In this document: positions 1 through 9,656 of the stretch, piece after piece | Layout: every line of letters starts with the position of its first letter | Position numbering within the stretch: position 1 is the first letter of the stretch | NCBI RefSeq assembly: GCF_022343685.1 | Contig: NZ_CP092123.1 | Location: 2,356,001-2,420,000, forward strand | Length of the DNA: 64,000 nucleotides | DNA from: Marinobacterium sediminicola | GTDB taxonomy: Bacteria > Pseudomonadota > Gammaproteobacteria > Pseudomonadales > Balneatricaceae | Reading direction: 5' to 3' | Notes under the pieces: generated by a model | Databases searched by the model: none | What the model was told of the DNA's origin: nothing | Seen by the model: only the letters and a program-made list of their open reading frames with translations | Position numbers and translations under genes: made by a program

Positions 1-1071
1 GATAGTGACATCCGGCCACTGGATACCGCCCACTGTACCAGCCATCATGCCACCGGCAATCATGGCCGATGCATCACGGCTGTTTTCCTGATGATCCATG
101 CCCCACTGCAGCTCATGACCGGTAATACGGCTGTCGAGCAAGAGACGCCCCCCAGTCGTATCAGAACTGGTCGGTGCTGCCATCATCATCATGGATGGCG
201 TCCGCAGGGAGTAGTTATCCATCAAGTGATTCACGTCACTGCGGTATACCTCTGCACGTACTCGCTCGACAAAGCCACCGCTGGTGCTGTGATCGAGTTT
301 CAAACGCCAGGTATCGGAATCACTGTAGGGAGAGTCCATGCCGGCGCCCGGGAAGAGCACATCGTCCTCGCTCACCTGATCGTAACTCGCCTCCAGCCAG
401 GTTCGGTCAGCCAGTCTGAAGCCCGCCAGCAAAGCATTGCTTTCAGTTTGGTAGGAGGAACGCACTACATCACCATTACCGTCGTCATAGTTACCGGCGT
501 CGCTTGTCTCTGTTATGAAGCGTACATACCCTCGCTCACTGCCGGTCGCCAGATCTGCTGACAGGTTGGCAGTATCACTGTTGCCGATATAGGCGGCTGA
601 TATCTGGCCTCGATAGGGCTTGTCTGAATCGAATACCGGGCGTTCACGTTCAAACAGCAGGGTGCCACCGCTCCCCCCCGGACCATGGATCACACTGCGG
701 TTGCCCTTGATGACAGTCACCCGATCATAACTCTCGGCAGCGGTATAAGTGGTCGGCGGGTCCATGCGATTGGGGCAGCCACCGTACAGATAGGCGCCAT
801 CGAGAATAATGTTCAGCTGGTTCTGTTTTTGTCCCCGAACCACCGGATCAATGCCACGGCCTCCCATGCGGGAGCCTGACACACCGGTGATGGTCCGCAA
901 AAGATCACCGCCGTCACTGGCGGGAGCAGCCTGCAGTGCTTCGGTATCATCCGAGCTGATTACGGCCGATATCGGCAACGGGCGGGTCACTTCGAGGATA
1001 TCCTGCGCCATTGCACAGGTTGAAAGTGCGGCAGCAACCGCCAGTGACAATCCTGAATAGCTGAACTTCAT
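1..1071 (-). CDS. oprC: TonB-dependent copper receptor, OprC/NosA type (C-terminus outside window)
   Basis: Outer-membrane receptor expected to take up copper with TonB energy. Reading from 1071 toward 1 there is an open frame of 357 codons with no stop, so the beta-barrel is cut by the window edge. A signal peptide ends near residue 22 (Met-Ala-Gln), then a plug domain follows with GGRGIDPVVRG and LNIILDGAYLYGGCPNRMDP. The CPNRM segment (C99, M103) and a later NHLMDN segment (H282, M284) together give the CxxxM-HxM pattern described for the copper site of Pseudomonas OprC. A four-methionine run lies just after, near residues 294-297. It is downstream of cheB on the same strand, but a 111-bp gap with a palindrome suggests its own promoter. 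Family assignment is strong; copper as the substrate follows from the motif. Confidence 0.88.
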   Translation of the reverse strand, partial: MKFSYSGLSLAVAAALSTCAMAQDILEVTRPLPISAVISSDDTEALQAAPASDGGDLLRTITGVSGSRMGGRGIDPVVRGQKQNQLNIILDGAYLYGGCPNRMDPPTTYTAAESYDRVTVIKGNRSVIHGPGGSGGTLLFERERPVFDSDKPYRGQISAAYIGNSDTANLSADLATGSERGYVRFITETSDAGNYDDGNGDVVRSSYQTESNALLAGFRLADRTWLEASYDQVSEDDVLFPGAGMDSPYSDSDTWRLKLDHSTSGGFVERVRAEVYRSDVNHLMDNYSLRTPSMMMMAAPTSSDTTGGRLLLDSRITGHELQWGMDHQENSRDASAMIAGGMMAGTVGGIQWPDVTI

Positions 1072-1138
1072 GCGTTCTCCCTGTATGAGCTGCAAAACAT
1101 TTGCCGCTCATTTTAGGGAGGAAGGCCAACCGGGATAA

Positions 1139-1155
1139 TGTGACATGATGTCGCA
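1139..1155. promoter_or_regulatory. 17-bp near-perfect palindrome upstream of the copper receptor
   Basis: TGTGACAT-G-ATGTCGCA forms two 8-base arms with 7 of 8 positions matching. It lies about 70 bp upstream of the receptor start codon and just past the end of cheB, where an operator for a metal-responsive repressor would be expected. The centre is one base too long for a CRP site (TGTGA-N6-TCACA), so I do not call CRP. The regulator is unknown. Confidence 0.4.
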
Positions 1156-1182
1156 GACTGCCCTGAGAAGGGGGCGACATGC

Positions 1183-2259
1183 TCAGGCTTTTGTGGACTG
1201 AACGATCAGTTGCGGAATATCAAGCAGGTCAACTTCGCGCTCAACGCCCCCCAGCTTGAACGCTTCCTTTGGCATGCCATAGACCACGCAGCTGGCTTCG
1301 TTCTGCCCCAGGGTGGACGCCCCTGCCTGATGCATCTCCAGCAGTCCGCGCGCACCATCATCGCCCATACCGGTCATGATGATGCCCAGTGCATTCGGGC
1401 CGGCGGCCCCCGCCACGGACCGAAAGAGCACATCCACCGAGGGCTTGTGCCGGCTGACAACAGGCCCGTCACGCACCTCAACCCGATACTGAGCGCCGCT
1501 TCGCCTGAGCATCATGTGCAGGCCTCCAGGCGCGATCAGGGCCTGACCGGGCATCACCCGGTCGTTGTTCTGCGCTTCCTTGACCTTGATCCGGCAGACA
1601 GAATCGAGACGTTCCGCAAAGGCACGCGTAAACTGCGCCGGCATGTGTTGCACCACGATGATGCCGGGCGCATCCACCGGAAGTCGCGTCAGTACCTGCT
1701 CCAGCGCCTGGGTTCCGCCGGTAGAAGTACCAATGGCCACGACCCGGTCAGTGGTCGCAAAGAGTTTGCCCGCTTGTGTTTTAGGCAATATCGAATCCGC
1801 ACTGAGCTTGGGCTGCGGCTGGGCTGCGGAGGCTTTTGTGCTGACTTTGCTGTGCGAAAGCCGCGCGACCGAGGCCGCCTTGATCGCCTCGACCATCTGA
1901 CTGCGTGAGTCCTGCAGGAACTGTTTCAGTCCGGCCTTGGGCTTGGTAATAATCTCGACCGCACCGGCCGCCATCGCCTGCATGGTGGTTTCGGCCCCTC
2001 TCTCCGTCAGAGTGGAACAGATCACTACCGGTGTGGGCCGTTCTGCCATCAGCTGCTTGAGAAAGGTGATTCCATCCATGCGAGGCATTTCGATATCCAG
2101 AACAATGACGTCAGGCCACTGCTGTTCCATCTTGCGGCGGGCAAATATAGGGTCTGATGCTGTGCCGATCACACGGATACCGGACACGCCATCCAGCTGG
2201 GATACCAGTACCTGACGCACCACTGCCGAGTCGTCAACAATCAAAACATTAATCGGCAT
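1183..2259 (-). CDS. cheB: Protein-glutamate methylesterase/deamidase CheB
   Basis: Removes methyl groups from chemoreceptor glutamates and so resets sensitivity; active after phosphorylation by CheA. An N-terminal receiver domain (about 1-120) has the DD pair and phospho-Asp in [12 protein letters not shown] linker is followed by the methylesterase domain with the catalytic Ser in [10 protein letters not shown], the His in VQHMPAQF and the Asp in [11 protein letters not shown]. Length of about 358 residues is normal. The ATG at 2259 gives [12 protein letters not shown], the usual CheB beginning; a GTG two codons upstream at 2265 sits closer to the AGGAG ribosome site and is an alternative. 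It is the last gene of the chemotaxis operon, after cheD. Confidence 0.95.
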   Translation of the reverse strand: MPINVLIVDDSAVVRQVLVSQLDGVSGIRVIGTASDPIFARRKMEQQWPDVIVLDIEMPRMDGITFLKQLMAERPTPVVICSTLTERGAETTMQAMAAGAVEIITKPKAGLKQFLQDSRSQMVEAIKAASVARLSHSKVSTKASAAQPQPKLSADSILPKTQAGKLFATTDRVVAIGTSTGGTQALEQVLTRLPVDAPGIIVVQHMPAQFTRAFAERLDSVCRIKVKEAQNNDRVMPGQALIAPGGLHMMLRRSGAQYRVEVRDGPVVSRHKPSVDVLFRSVAGAAGPNALGIIMTGMGDDGARGLLEMHQAGASTLGQNEASCVVYGMPKEAFKLGGVEREVDLLDIPQLIVQSTKA

Positions 2260-2286
2260 AACCACCGCTTCTCCTGTACCACCACA

Positions 2287-2865
2287 TCAGTCATCGAAAA
2301 ACGTGATGCTGCTCTCTTCTGTTCGGGCCTGCTCGCTCAACCTGCGGTCCAGATAGCGCTCTTCTTTCGCCAGGACCTCACGCTTCTGGCTGCCCTCGAG
2401 CATTTTCACATAGACAGCAAAGCTGCCACCATGGAAATGCACCTGCCGACCCAGCCGCCCTCCCAGATCCGATGCCACCAGCGGAATGCCTTCGTTGCCG
2501 AGGAACTCCTGAACAAATCGGGCGTTCACATCGCCAACCGCAAACTGCCCGCCAGCATGGGTAGACAATACATTGGCGCCACCAAACACTTTAGCCCTGA
2601 GTCGATGGCGCTCGGCTCCCTGCTTGAGCAGGCTGTTAATCAGCAATTCCATCGCATGAACACCATAGCGCCCGGCTTCGCTAAGCAGAGGCTGTGACTG
2701 ATGGCGCAGGCTACGGCTGGCCAGCAGAAAATGATTCATGCCAAAGGCGCCGGAAACAGGGTCGTACAGACAGGCCGCCACACAGGACCCCAGCAACGTC
2801 GAAATGACCGTCTCCGGGTCACGGCTGACTTGCACACCACCCGGCATCAGATTGATGCGCTTCAT
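2287..2865 (-). CDS. cheD: Chemoreceptor glutamine deamidase CheD
   Basis: Deamidates specific glutamines of chemoreceptors, working alongside CheB and CheR in adaptation. The beginning INLMPGGVQVS and the segment STLLGSCVAACLYD, with its catalytic-type Cys, are CheD signatures; the partner His is in GMNHFLL. I start it at the ATG at 2865, two bases from the end of cheR and preceded by GGGAG, rather than at an earlier in-frame start that would overlap cheR. It has about 192 residues. A C-terminal extension beyond the core (roughly the last 40 residues, charged) is not part of the minimal CheD fold. Its neighbours cheR and cheB confirm the role. Confidence 0.93.
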   Translation of the reverse strand: MKRINLMPGGVQVSRDPETVISTLLGSCVAACLYDPVSGAFGMNHFLLASRSLRHQSQPLLSEAGRYGVHAMELLINSLLKQGAERHRLRAKVFGGANVLSTHAGGQFAVGDVNARFVQEFLGNEGIPLVASDLGGRLGRQVHFHGGSFAVYVKMLEGSQKREVLAKEERYLDRRLSEQARTEESSITFFDD

Positions 2866-2866
2866 T

Positions 2867-3676
2867 TCAGCGCTCCCGATGGCCAAGTTTGCGATAGATG
2901 GAAGGTCTGATCATCTCCAGCTCAGGCGTAATACCATGCAGGGTTTCCGAATGGCTGGTCAGAATATACCCGCCGGGCTTCAGGTGCCCAATCGCGCGCT
3001 TGACCACCTGGTGTTTGGTCGGTTGATCAAAATAGATCATCACGTTGCGGATAAAGATAAGATCAAAGCTGCCAATCGAAGGCAGTTGAGTCGTCAAATT
3101 AATCTGCCGCAGTTCAATATTTCGTTTCAGACGTCGATCAATGGCAAAGTTGCCCGCCTGTGCTCCAACTCCCTGCAGGCAGTAACGCCGCAACAAACGC
3201 TCGGGAATCGAAACATTGTCCGTCTCAGGGTAGACGCCTCGGCGGGCCTGTTTGAGCATGCGACTGCTGATATCCGAGCCCAGCACCGCCCAGCCATCCA
3301 TGCCCAGCGCATCGTCCAGTACCATCGCCAGTGTGTACACCTCTTCACCGGATGAGGAAGCCGCACACCAGACACGGCAGAAGTCATACCCCTCTCGCTT
3401 GATCAAATCAGCCAGAAAGTCGAAGTGCGCCGGCTCTCGGAAAAAATGCGTTTCATTGGTGGTCAGGTGATCGATCATCACCTGCATCTCTTCAGGGTGC
3501 TCGTCCCCTGTCACCAGTTTGAAATACTGGCCGAAACTGCGCAGACCGTAATGCTGGAGACGCCGATTCAACCGCGTTGCCAGCATCACCTTCTTGCGTT
3601 CGCTCAGATGGATGCCGGCCTGTTCGTACAGCAGGCGAGCAAAACGCTGAAACTCGACATCGGAAATGGATGCCAT
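2867..3676 (-). CDS. cheR: Chemotaxis protein methyltransferase CheR
   Basis: Methylates glutamates on chemoreceptors using S-adenosylmethionine. The N-terminal helical domain (SDVEFQRFARLLYEQAGI) precedes the methyltransferase domain with TNETHFFREPAHF, the SAM-pocket stretch RVWCAASSSGEEVYTLAM, and DLIFIRNVMIYFD near the C-terminal part. At 269 residues it is full length. It abuts cheW by one base and is followed directly by cheD, so translation is probably coupled. One receptor of the operon ends in an aromatic pentapeptide that could tether this enzyme. Confidence 0.95.
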   Translation of the reverse strand: MASISDVEFQRFARLLYEQAGIHLSERKKVMLATRLNRRLQHYGLRSFGQYFKLVTGDEHPEEMQVMIDHLTTNETHFFREPAHFDFLADLIKREGYDFCRVWCAASSSGEEVYTLAMVLDDALGMDGWAVLGSDISSRMLKQARRGVYPETDNVSIPERLLRRYCLQGVGAQAGNFAIDRRLKRNIELRQINLTTQLPSIGSFDLIFIRNVMIYFDQPTKHQVVKRAIGHLKPGGYILTSHSETLHGITPELEMIRPSIYRKLGHRER

Positions 3677-4219
3677 TCAGTCAACGCTCACTTCCATAAC
3701 AGTCGCCGACTCGACATCCTCATGATGCGTCGACAGTTCATCGATGTTCAGCACCTGCGACAGGTCGAGCAGAACAATGAACTTGCCATCAACCTGCGCC
3801 ATGCTGCGGATGAAGGACTGACGAATTCCGGCACCAAACTCGGGCGCAGGCTGAAAGTGATCAGCCTCGATCTCGACAATCTCGTTGACCTCTTCTGCCA
3901 GCATGCCCATCACCTGCCGCTCACCTTCAACCTCAAGCTGAACGACCAGGATCACCGTACGACGATCCACTTGCGTTGACGTAGCATGAAAACGTTCGGC
4001 CAGATCGATCACTGGTGCCACGTTACCCCTCAGGTTCATCACACCCCTGACGGCCGCGAGCGCCATCGGCACCCGCGTCATCTGAGTCACCTCGATAATC
4101 TCCTTGATGTCGAGGATATTGACGGCGTACTGCTCGCCCAGCACCCGAAAGGTCAGGTACTGGTCGTTGCCGGCGGCTGTATCAGCCGCCTGTTCCGCGT
4201 TGTCCATCGCTATCACCAT
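3677..4219 (-). CDS. cheW: Chemotaxis coupling protein CheW (copy 1)
   Basis: Scaffold linking chemoreceptors to CheA. A single CheW domain is visible from QYLTFRVLGEQYAVNILDIK to the C-terminal part, with the conserved RGVMNLRGNVAPVIDL block. The ATG at 4219 shares one base with the stop of the upstream receptor gene (TGATG), so translational coupling is likely; an ATG four codons later is an alternative. It has an extra N-terminal stretch of about 18 residues (DNAEQAADTAAGN) before the fold. The operon carries two cheW genes, this one beside cheR and the other beside cheA, perhaps for different receptors. Confidence 0.93.
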   Translation of the reverse strand: MVIAMDNAEQAADTAAGNDQYLTFRVLGEQYAVNILDIKEIIEVTQMTRVPMALAAVRGVMNLRGNVAPVIDLAERFHATSTQVDRRTVILVVQLEVEGERQVMGMLAEEVNEIVEIEADHFQPAPEFGAGIRQSFIRSMAQVDGKFIVLLDLSQVLNIDELSTHHEDVESATVMEVSVD

Positions 4220-6174
4220 CAGTAACGCTTGAACTCGCTGTCGTTGTAGTCTTCGTCATCCACTACAGTTGAATGACTCTCGCTTTTGCGATGACTCACT
4301 GCGTGTGGCTTGCGGCTTGCAGCAGCGCCACGCTTGCGTGCCTGAGAATCCAGCTGGAAGAAGGCAACCGCATCCAGCAGAGCTTCTGCCTGACTGCTCA
4401 GTTCCTCAGCCGTTGCGGCCAATTCCTCGGAGGAAGAAGCATTCTGCTGAGTCACACTGTCCAGCTGAGACATGGCGCTGTTGATCTGGTCGATACCGGC
4501 CGCCTGCTCTTCAGAGGACGCCGTAATTTCCTGCACCAGATCCGCTGTTTTCTGAATGCTCGGCACGATCTGTTCCAGCAACTTGCCCGCATCTTCAGCG
4601 ATGGACACGCTGTTGGTCGCCAGCTCGTTGATCTCCTGAGCCGTCACGCGACTGTTCTCGGCCAGCTTGCGTACCTCAGCCGCCACCACAGTAAAGCCCT
4701 TGCCATGCTCACCGGCACGGGCAGCCTCAATCGCCGCGTTCAGTGACAGCAGGTTGGTCTTGTAGGCAATGTCTTCGATCAGGCCGATCTTGTTGGCGAT
4801 CTCTTTCATCGCGGCAACAGTACGCTGTACCGCTTCGCCACCCCGTTCGGCTTCACCGGAAGCCTGAGTCGCCATCTGGTCGGTGACGCGGGCATTTTCG
4901 GTATTCTGCTGAACAGAAGCATGCAGCTGCTCAACCGAAGACGTGGTTTCCTCTACGCTGGCCGCCTGCTCGGTAGCCGCCTGACTGATCGACTGAGCTG
5001 AAGCGTTAAGCTCGTTGGAAGCACTGGCCAGGCTGTCGGCACCGCCACGCACCTGTTCGATGGTGTTGGTCAGGTTTTCAACCATGTTGATCATGGCGCG
5101 GTACACACCGGTCGCCTGCTCCGGATTGTTGAACTGGATCTGCAGATCACCGTTTGCAATACGCTGGGCGATCACTTCCATTTCGGCGGGCTCACCACCC
5201 AACGGACGCTTGACGACACGCACCAGCAACCAGGAGAGGAAGACACCGGCAATGACGGCTGCCAGTGAGATCCAGATCACCATTTGCACGGTGCGCTCAT
5301 TCTCAGCCTGCAAGCGTGGGCCCAGAGCATCCTGATCGGCAATAACTGACAACTTCACCTCTTCGGTCGCATCAGCAATGACCGGGCCGATACGACGCAT
5401 CTCACCCAGCGCTTCGTTGCGCGCTTCGGTTACACGGTCGATCTCGTCCAGGGCACTGGCGTATACTTCAAGCGAAGCTCGGAATTCACGCAGTTCTGAA
5501 CGCTGCATGCTGTCCAGCGTCAAACGTTCAAGCTGATTCAGGCTGGAGACAACGTTTTCATCCAGTTCCTTGTGAGCGCGTTCGATTTCCTTGCGATCAT
5601 CTGTATTCAGGTACTTGACCGCCGACAGACGTGCCAGCAAAAGAGCCTCCTGAGCGCGGCCCGCCAGATAAACGGCACGGGCATCACCTTTCTGCTCCGC
5701 TTGCTGGGTAAACTCGGTCATCAGCTGGCGCATCTTGAGCCCGTGGACATTCAGGATCGTGTTCAGCAGCTCGTTACGCTTATCAACCGTACGTTCAACA
5801 GTCTCGAACGCCTTTTCGTAATTTCCCAGCTCCTTGGCCACCAGTGCCACTTTGCTGGCACGCTCCGGCTTCTGAATTTCTCGCTGAGCCTCTGCAGACA
5901 GCTCCTGCAACAATTCAAAACGCTCATTAAAGAGCTCAATGGCTTCTTCCGTCTGCTCAACCATAAAACGGTTGGCCTCAAGCTCTACCATGAGCATATT
6001 GGCCTGTACACGGCCCGCCAGGTTGGCGTCCCGCGCCAAACCTCGATACTCGCTGAAGCCGCCCACGGCACCGCTAAGCCCCAGATAGGCAGTGATGGAG
6101 ACGATCAGCAGAAGCGCCAGCACGGCGGCATAGCCGATGCTGATCTGCATGCTCAGTTTCAGTTTATTGAACAT
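4219..6174 (-). CDS. Methyl-accepting chemotaxis protein with all-helical periplasmic sensor and C-terminal aromatic pentapeptide
   Basis: Transmembrane chemoreceptor of 651 residues. A first membrane helix (about 10-32) is followed by a long periplasmic region of about 260 residues that looks entirely alpha-helical, resembling helical bimodular (HBM) sensors. A second helix ([18 protein letters not shown]) and a HAMP-like segment come next, then the signalling domain with the hairpin tip around [21 protein letters not shown] charged flexible tail of about 40 residues ends in EFKRY, which fits the x-aromatic-x-x-aromatic pattern for CheR/CheB tethering. It lies between the two cheW genes, as expected for the cognate receptor of this pathway. 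The ligand cannot be read from the sequence. Confidence 0.9.
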   Translation of the reverse strand: MFNKLKLSMQISIGYAAVLALLLIVSITAYLGLSGAVGGFSEYRGLARDANLAGRVQANMLMVELEANRFMVEQTEEAIELFNERFELLQELSAEAQREIQKPERASKVALVAKELGNYEKAFETVERTVDKRNELLNTILNVHGLKMRQLMTEFTQQAEQKGDARAVYLAGRAQEALLLARLSAVKYLNTDDRKEIERAHKELDENVVSSLNQLERLTLDSMQRSELREFRASLEVYASALDEIDRVTEARNEALGEMRRIGPVIADATEEVKLSVIADQDALGPRLQAENERTVQMVIWISLAAVIAGVFLSWLLVRVVKRPLGGEPAEMEVIAQRIANGDLQIQFNNPEQATGVYRAMINMVENLTNTIEQVRGGADSLASASNELNASAQSISQAATEQAASVEETTSSVEQLHASVQQNTENARVTDQMATQASGEAERGGEAVQRTVAAMKEIANKIGLIEDIAYKTNLLSLNAAIEAARAGEHGKGFTVVAAEVRKLAENSRVTAQEINELATNSVSIAEDAGKLLEQIVPSIQKTADLVQEITASSEEQAAGIDQINSAMSQLDSVTQQNASSSEELAATAEELSSQAEALLDAVAFFQLDSQARKRGAAASRKPHAVSHRKSESHSTVVDDEDYNDSEFKRY

Positions 6175-6206
6175 AGTCTTGCCCTGTTTCCCTGAGGTTA
6201 AATCGA

Positions 6207-6755
6207 TTATTGAATATGTTCCGAATCCGGCAGACTGCCGGTCAATTGCTCGCTGATGGCACCGGCCTGCTGGATCTCGTGGTGCGTCAGCACCTCTGAA
6301 ACCTCCAGCAGAATGATGAACAGATCCTCTACCTGCGCCATACCCTGTATAAACCCCGTATCCGCCTGGTCACCCAGTGCAGGAGGCGGTTTGATATCGC
6401 TGGGCGCGATATCGATGATCTCGCGCACTTCATCAACCAGCAGCCCAAGGGTTTGCTCACCCGCGGGCTGTTCGATCGTCACCAGTACCACACAACTGCG
6501 TTTGGTCAGATCACTGAGCCCGGCTCCCAGCTTTGCGGTCAAGTCGATGACAGGTACCACACCACCGCGCAGGTTGATTACCCCCCGGATAAATTCGGGA
6601 GCCTTGGGAACACGCGTCAACGCACTGATTTCAATGATTTCGCTGACTCGCATGATATCGACCGCGTATAGCTCATTGCCTGACATGAACGTCAGGAATT
6701 GACCACCCATGTGATCGGTCAGGATTGCCTGTTGTGCCAACACTTTGCCTCCCAT
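6207..6755 (-). CDS. cheW: Chemotaxis coupling protein CheW (copy 2)
   Basis: Second receptor-CheA adaptor in the operon, directly downstream of cheA. The CheW fold is clear: [20 protein letters not shown], then [20 protein letters not shown], then [14 protein letters not shown] start at the ATG at 6755, two bases beyond the cheA stop, giving about 182 residues; a longer in-frame start inside cheA is less likely. Another ATG after about 15 codons is possible because the ribosome site here is weak. The C-terminus is slightly longer than a minimal CheW. Confidence 0.93.
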   Translation of the reverse strand: MGGKVLAQQAILTDHMGGQFLTFMSGNELYAVDIMRVSEIIEISALTRVPKAPEFIRGVINLRGGVVPVIDLTAKLGAGLSDLTKRSCVVLVTIEQPAGEQTLGLLVDEVREIIDIAPSDIKPPPALGDQADTGFIQGMAQVEDLFIILLEVSEVLTHHEIQQAGAISEQLTGSLPDSEHIQ

Positions 6756-6756
6756 C

Positions 6757-8901
6757 TCAGTGCAACTGCATCTGAACGGTGGCCGCATTGATCAGCCCCT
6801 GAACATCCAGAATCAGCGCAACTTCACCACTGCCCAGCACGGTAGAACCACTGATTCCCCTGAAACCACTGAAGATGCGCCCCAATGGTTTAATCACGGT
6901 TTGCAGTTCGCCATACAGCGTGTCTACGACAAAACCGGCCTTATGCTGCCCAATGCGCACGATAACCAGGCTTTCGCGCCGATTATGTCCGCCATCATCG
7001 GGAATCTGCAGAAACTCGGACAAACGCAGATAGGGCATGACTTCACCACGCAAGTTCACATAGCGCCGCTCCTCATCCAGCTCCCAGTCCGAGCTGTCCA
7101 TCTCCACGCATTCCTCGACCATGGATAAAGGAATGACATAACGCTCGCCGGAAGCGCCCACCATGAAACCGTCAATAATGGCCAGCGTGAGGGGTAAATG
7201 AATAGTTACTGTGGTGCCCACACCGGATTCGCTGTCGATATCGATAATCCCGCGCAGCGCATCGATATTGCGTCGGACGACATCCATACCAACGCCTCGT
7301 CCTGACAAATTGCTGGCCTTTTCCTTGGTGCTGAGCCCGGGCGCGAAAATCAGCTGATAGATCTCTTTTTCGGTCATCACCTGATCAGGCCTGACCAGAC
7401 CGATAGCCTCGGCTTTTGCACGAATCTTGTCGGCATCCAGCCCCGCTCCGTCATCGCGAATCTGAATGACAATGTGACCGGAATCATGGAAGGCGTTCAG
7501 ACTCAGCGTTCCCTTGGCCGGCTTGCCTGCTCTGAGGCGCTGCTGCGGCAATTCAATACCATGATCCAGGGAATTGCGGACCAGATGGGTCAGCGGATCG
7601 GTCATTTTCTCGACCACCGTCTTGTCCAGTTCGGTCTCGCCGCCGGTGATGACCAGGTCGATCTCCTTTTCCAGCTCCCGGCTGACGTCACGCACCACAC
7701 GACGAAAACGTGAAAAGGTATCACCGATCTGAACCATTCGCAGTTGCAGGGCATTGTCGCGAATCTCTTCCACCAGGTGCTCACTGGCCGCAACCAGCTC
7801 GCTCAGCTCCCCCAGCCCCTGTTGCTCAACCCGCAGCTTGACGGCGGCGTTGGAGATGACCAACTCACCGACGAGGTTGATCAGACGCCCCAGCTTGGCA
7901 GAATCGACCCGAATCAGACTGGCTTCCTGGCTGGCCTTTTGTTTGGCACGCTGCTGCTTGTCCAGCGCCTTGTCTACCAGGCCACGGCTGACCGCTTTCT
8001 GCTCCACCAGAATCTCGCCCACTGGCGGCACCACCGCGTCGCCCTCCGGTGAAGCGGCCTGCTCGACCTGTCGCTGCAGCGAAGTCGACAGTTCATGCTC
8101 GGTAATCGCGCCCACCGCCAACAACATCTCGCCCAAACGCTGGGTATGATCTTCCGGGAGCTCTTCCATCATCGCTTCAAAGGTCGATTCGATTTCCGCA
8201 GGCGGCAGAATCCGAATATCACAGTCATCTTCGGCGAACTCGAAAACAGCCTGTATCTCCTGCTTGCTGGCATCACTGCGGAACAGGATATCGAACCCGA
8301 GGTAGCAGGTTTCAGGATCGAAGCCATCGGCTTTGGGCAGGTGGTCATGGTGAGTCATCAGATCGACAATCTCGCCAATATTGCCCAGATAACGAATGAA
8401 AGATGCAGGGTCGATACCGTTGCGCAGGGCATCACTGCCAAACTGCAGGGTAATCAACCAGAAAGGAGAACCAGAGGCTTCCGTTACCGGCTCGGCCTCG
8501 GGTTCTGTGGTTTCCCGGGCGAATGACCGGCCGGTCATCCGCTCCAGCAGTTGCTGCCCGGCCGAAACCAGCTCGGGGTCAACGCCGTCGCCACCGGTTA
8601 CCTGCTCCACCAAACGGGCGGTGTGGTCCTTGCACTCCAGCAGCAGCCCGGCCAGTGCTTCGTCCAGCTCTCGCCCGCCACTGCGCACCTGATCGAGCAC
8701 GGTCTCGACCGGATGGGTAAACTCGACGACCGGGTCAAAGCCGAAGATGCCGGCAGCCCCCTTGATGGTGTGCATGGCACGGAACAGGCTGTTGATCTGT
8801 TCGCTGTCACCCGGCTCGGCTTCCAGTGCCAGCAGAGCGTCCTCCATTTGGGTCAACAGCTCTTCTGACTCCTGAATGAATGTCTGTGTCATATCATCCA
8901 T
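6757..8901 (-). CDS. cheA: Chemotaxis histidine kinase CheA
   Basis: Autophosphorylating kinase that passes phosphate to CheY and CheB. Domains in order: Hpt with the phospho-His in RAMHTIKGAAG (H44 from this start), a response-regulator-docking-like region with insert (about 150-290), the dimerisation helices with VDSAKLGRLINLVGELVISN, the ATPase domain with LVRNSLDHGIE (N box), DDGAGLD (G1) and SGRGVGMDVV (G2), and a C-terminal CheW-like domain. The ATG at 8901 follows AGGAGG at good spacing and overlaps the STAS gene end by 8 bases; an earlier start at 8925 is less likely. About 714 residues, full length. Confidence 0.95.
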   Translation of the reverse strand: MDDMTQTFIQESEELLTQMEDALLALEAEPGDSEQINSLFRAMHTIKGAAGIFGFDPVVEFTHPVETVLDQVRSGGRELDEALAGLLLECKDHTARLVEQVTGGDGVDPELVSAGQQLLERMTGRSFARETTEPEAEPVTEASGSPFWLITLQFGSDALRNGIDPASFIRYLGNIGEIVDLMTHHDHLPKADGFDPETCYLGFDILFRSDASKQEIQAVFEFAEDDCDIRILPPAEIESTFEAMMEELPEDHTQRLGEMLLAVGAITEHELSTSLQRQVEQAASPEGDAVVPPVGEILVEQKAVSRGLVDKALDKQQRAKQKASQEASLIRVDSAKLGRLINLVGELVISNAAVKLRVEQQGLGELSELVAASEHLVEEIRDNALQLRMVQIGDTFSRFRRVVRDVSRELEKEIDLVITGGETELDKTVVEKMTDPLTHLVRNSLDHGIELPQQRLRAGKPAKGTLSLNAFHDSGHIVIQIRDDGAGLDADKIRAKAEAIGLVRPDQVMTEKEIYQLIFAPGLSTKEKASNLSGRGVGMDVVRRNIDALRGIIDIDSESGVGTTVTIHLPLTLAIIDGFMVGASGERYVIPLSMVEECVEMDSSDWELDEERRYVNLRGEVMPYLRLSEFLQIPDDGGHNRRESLVIVRIGQHKAGFVVDTLYGELQTVIKPLGRIFSGFRGISGSTVLGSGEVALILDVQGLINAATVQMQLH

Positions 8902-9229
8902 GCTGAACCCCCTCCTGAGTGGCATCGGGTCTGGCAGGCAACAGCTGCTGGTCCAGGTGCAGCAACTTCAACAGCGCCTGTACCTCATCGGCCGGGTCTC
9001 GCAACAGGAACTGGTTATGCAAGCGCTCGGACTCCTGCATCAACGCCAGCAACAGCTGAACACCGGCACTGTCGATTTCGGACACCGCAGACAGGTTTAT
9101 CTCGATCGCCTTGACCTTGGCCAGCAGCGGCTTGAGCTCATCCCAGTGCAGAGCGGCGGTATAGATGGTCATTTCGTCCTGCACATCGACCACGGCCCTG
9201 GTCTCGTCCTGCTTAATCTCTAATCCCAT
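8894..9229 (-). CDS. STAS-domain protein (anti-anti-sigma-factor-like)
   Basis: A stand-alone STAS domain of 111 residues. The core INLSAVSEIDSAGVQLLLAL has the DSAGV loop whose Ser is the phosphorylation site in SpoIIAA-type proteins. Such small STAS proteins occur between cheY and cheA in several gammaproteobacterial chemotaxis operons, but their role there is not settled. No partner kinase or sigma regulator lies beside it. The last 8 bases overlap the cheA start, suggesting coupled translation and a stoichiometric role with CheA. A receptor-array or regulatory function is inference. Confidence 0.85.
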   Translation of the reverse strand: MGLEIKQDETRAVVDVQDEMTIYTAALHWDELKPLLAKVKAIEINLSAVSEIDSAGVQLLLALMQESERLHNQFLLRDPADEVQALLKLLHLDQQLLPARPDATQEGVQHG

Positions 9230-9259
9230 ATCGCCCTCGCACCACTGGAAGGTTCCCGT

Positions 9260-9625
9260 TTACATAATCAGTTTGGCCACTGCATCCAGCATCTGAGGCG
9301 GCTGAAAGGGTTTGACGACCCATGCTTTGGCCCCTGCAGCCTTGCCTTCGGCCATCTTGTCGCGTCCGGCTTCCGTGGTCAGCATGATCACCGGCGTAAA
9401 CTTGTAACGCGGATTCTGCTTGAGCTCCTTGACGAAGGTGATGCCATCCATGTTGGGCATGTTCACATCACTGATCACGAGATGAATCTTGTCGCCGTTC
9501 AGCTTGGACAGAGCATCTCGCCCGTCACAGGCTTCAATCACCTTATATCCGGCACCCTTGAGCGCAATTCCAACGACCTGGCGAATTGACGCCGAGTCGT
9601 CCACTACCATGATTGTTTTTTCCAT
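9260..9625 (-). CDS. cheY: Chemotaxis response regulator CheY
   Basis: Single receiver domain of 121 residues that would carry the signal from CheA. The acidic pocket is D9-D10, the phospho-acceptor is D53 in SDVNMPNMDG, the switch Thr lies in VIMLTTEAG and the conserved Lys in WVVKPFQPP. There is no output domain. The position at the head of the operon next to STAS-cheA supports it as the cognate output. Whether it acts on the flagellar motor or on another target cannot be told, since no motor genes are in the window. Confidence 0.93.
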   Translation of the reverse strand: MEKTIMVVDDSASIRQVVGIALKGAGYKVIEACDGRDALSKLNGDKIHLVISDVNMPNMDGITFVKELKQNPRYKFTPVIMLTTEAGRDKMAEGKAAGAKAWVVKPFQPPQMLDAVAKLIM

Positions 9626-9656
9626 CTCTGCTTACTTTCCCGAACGATCAATATGG

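Noticed and set aside
1139-1155. CRP site before the copper receptor
   Set aside because: The half-sites are separated by 7 bases rather than 6, and the right arm is TCGCA rather than TCACA.
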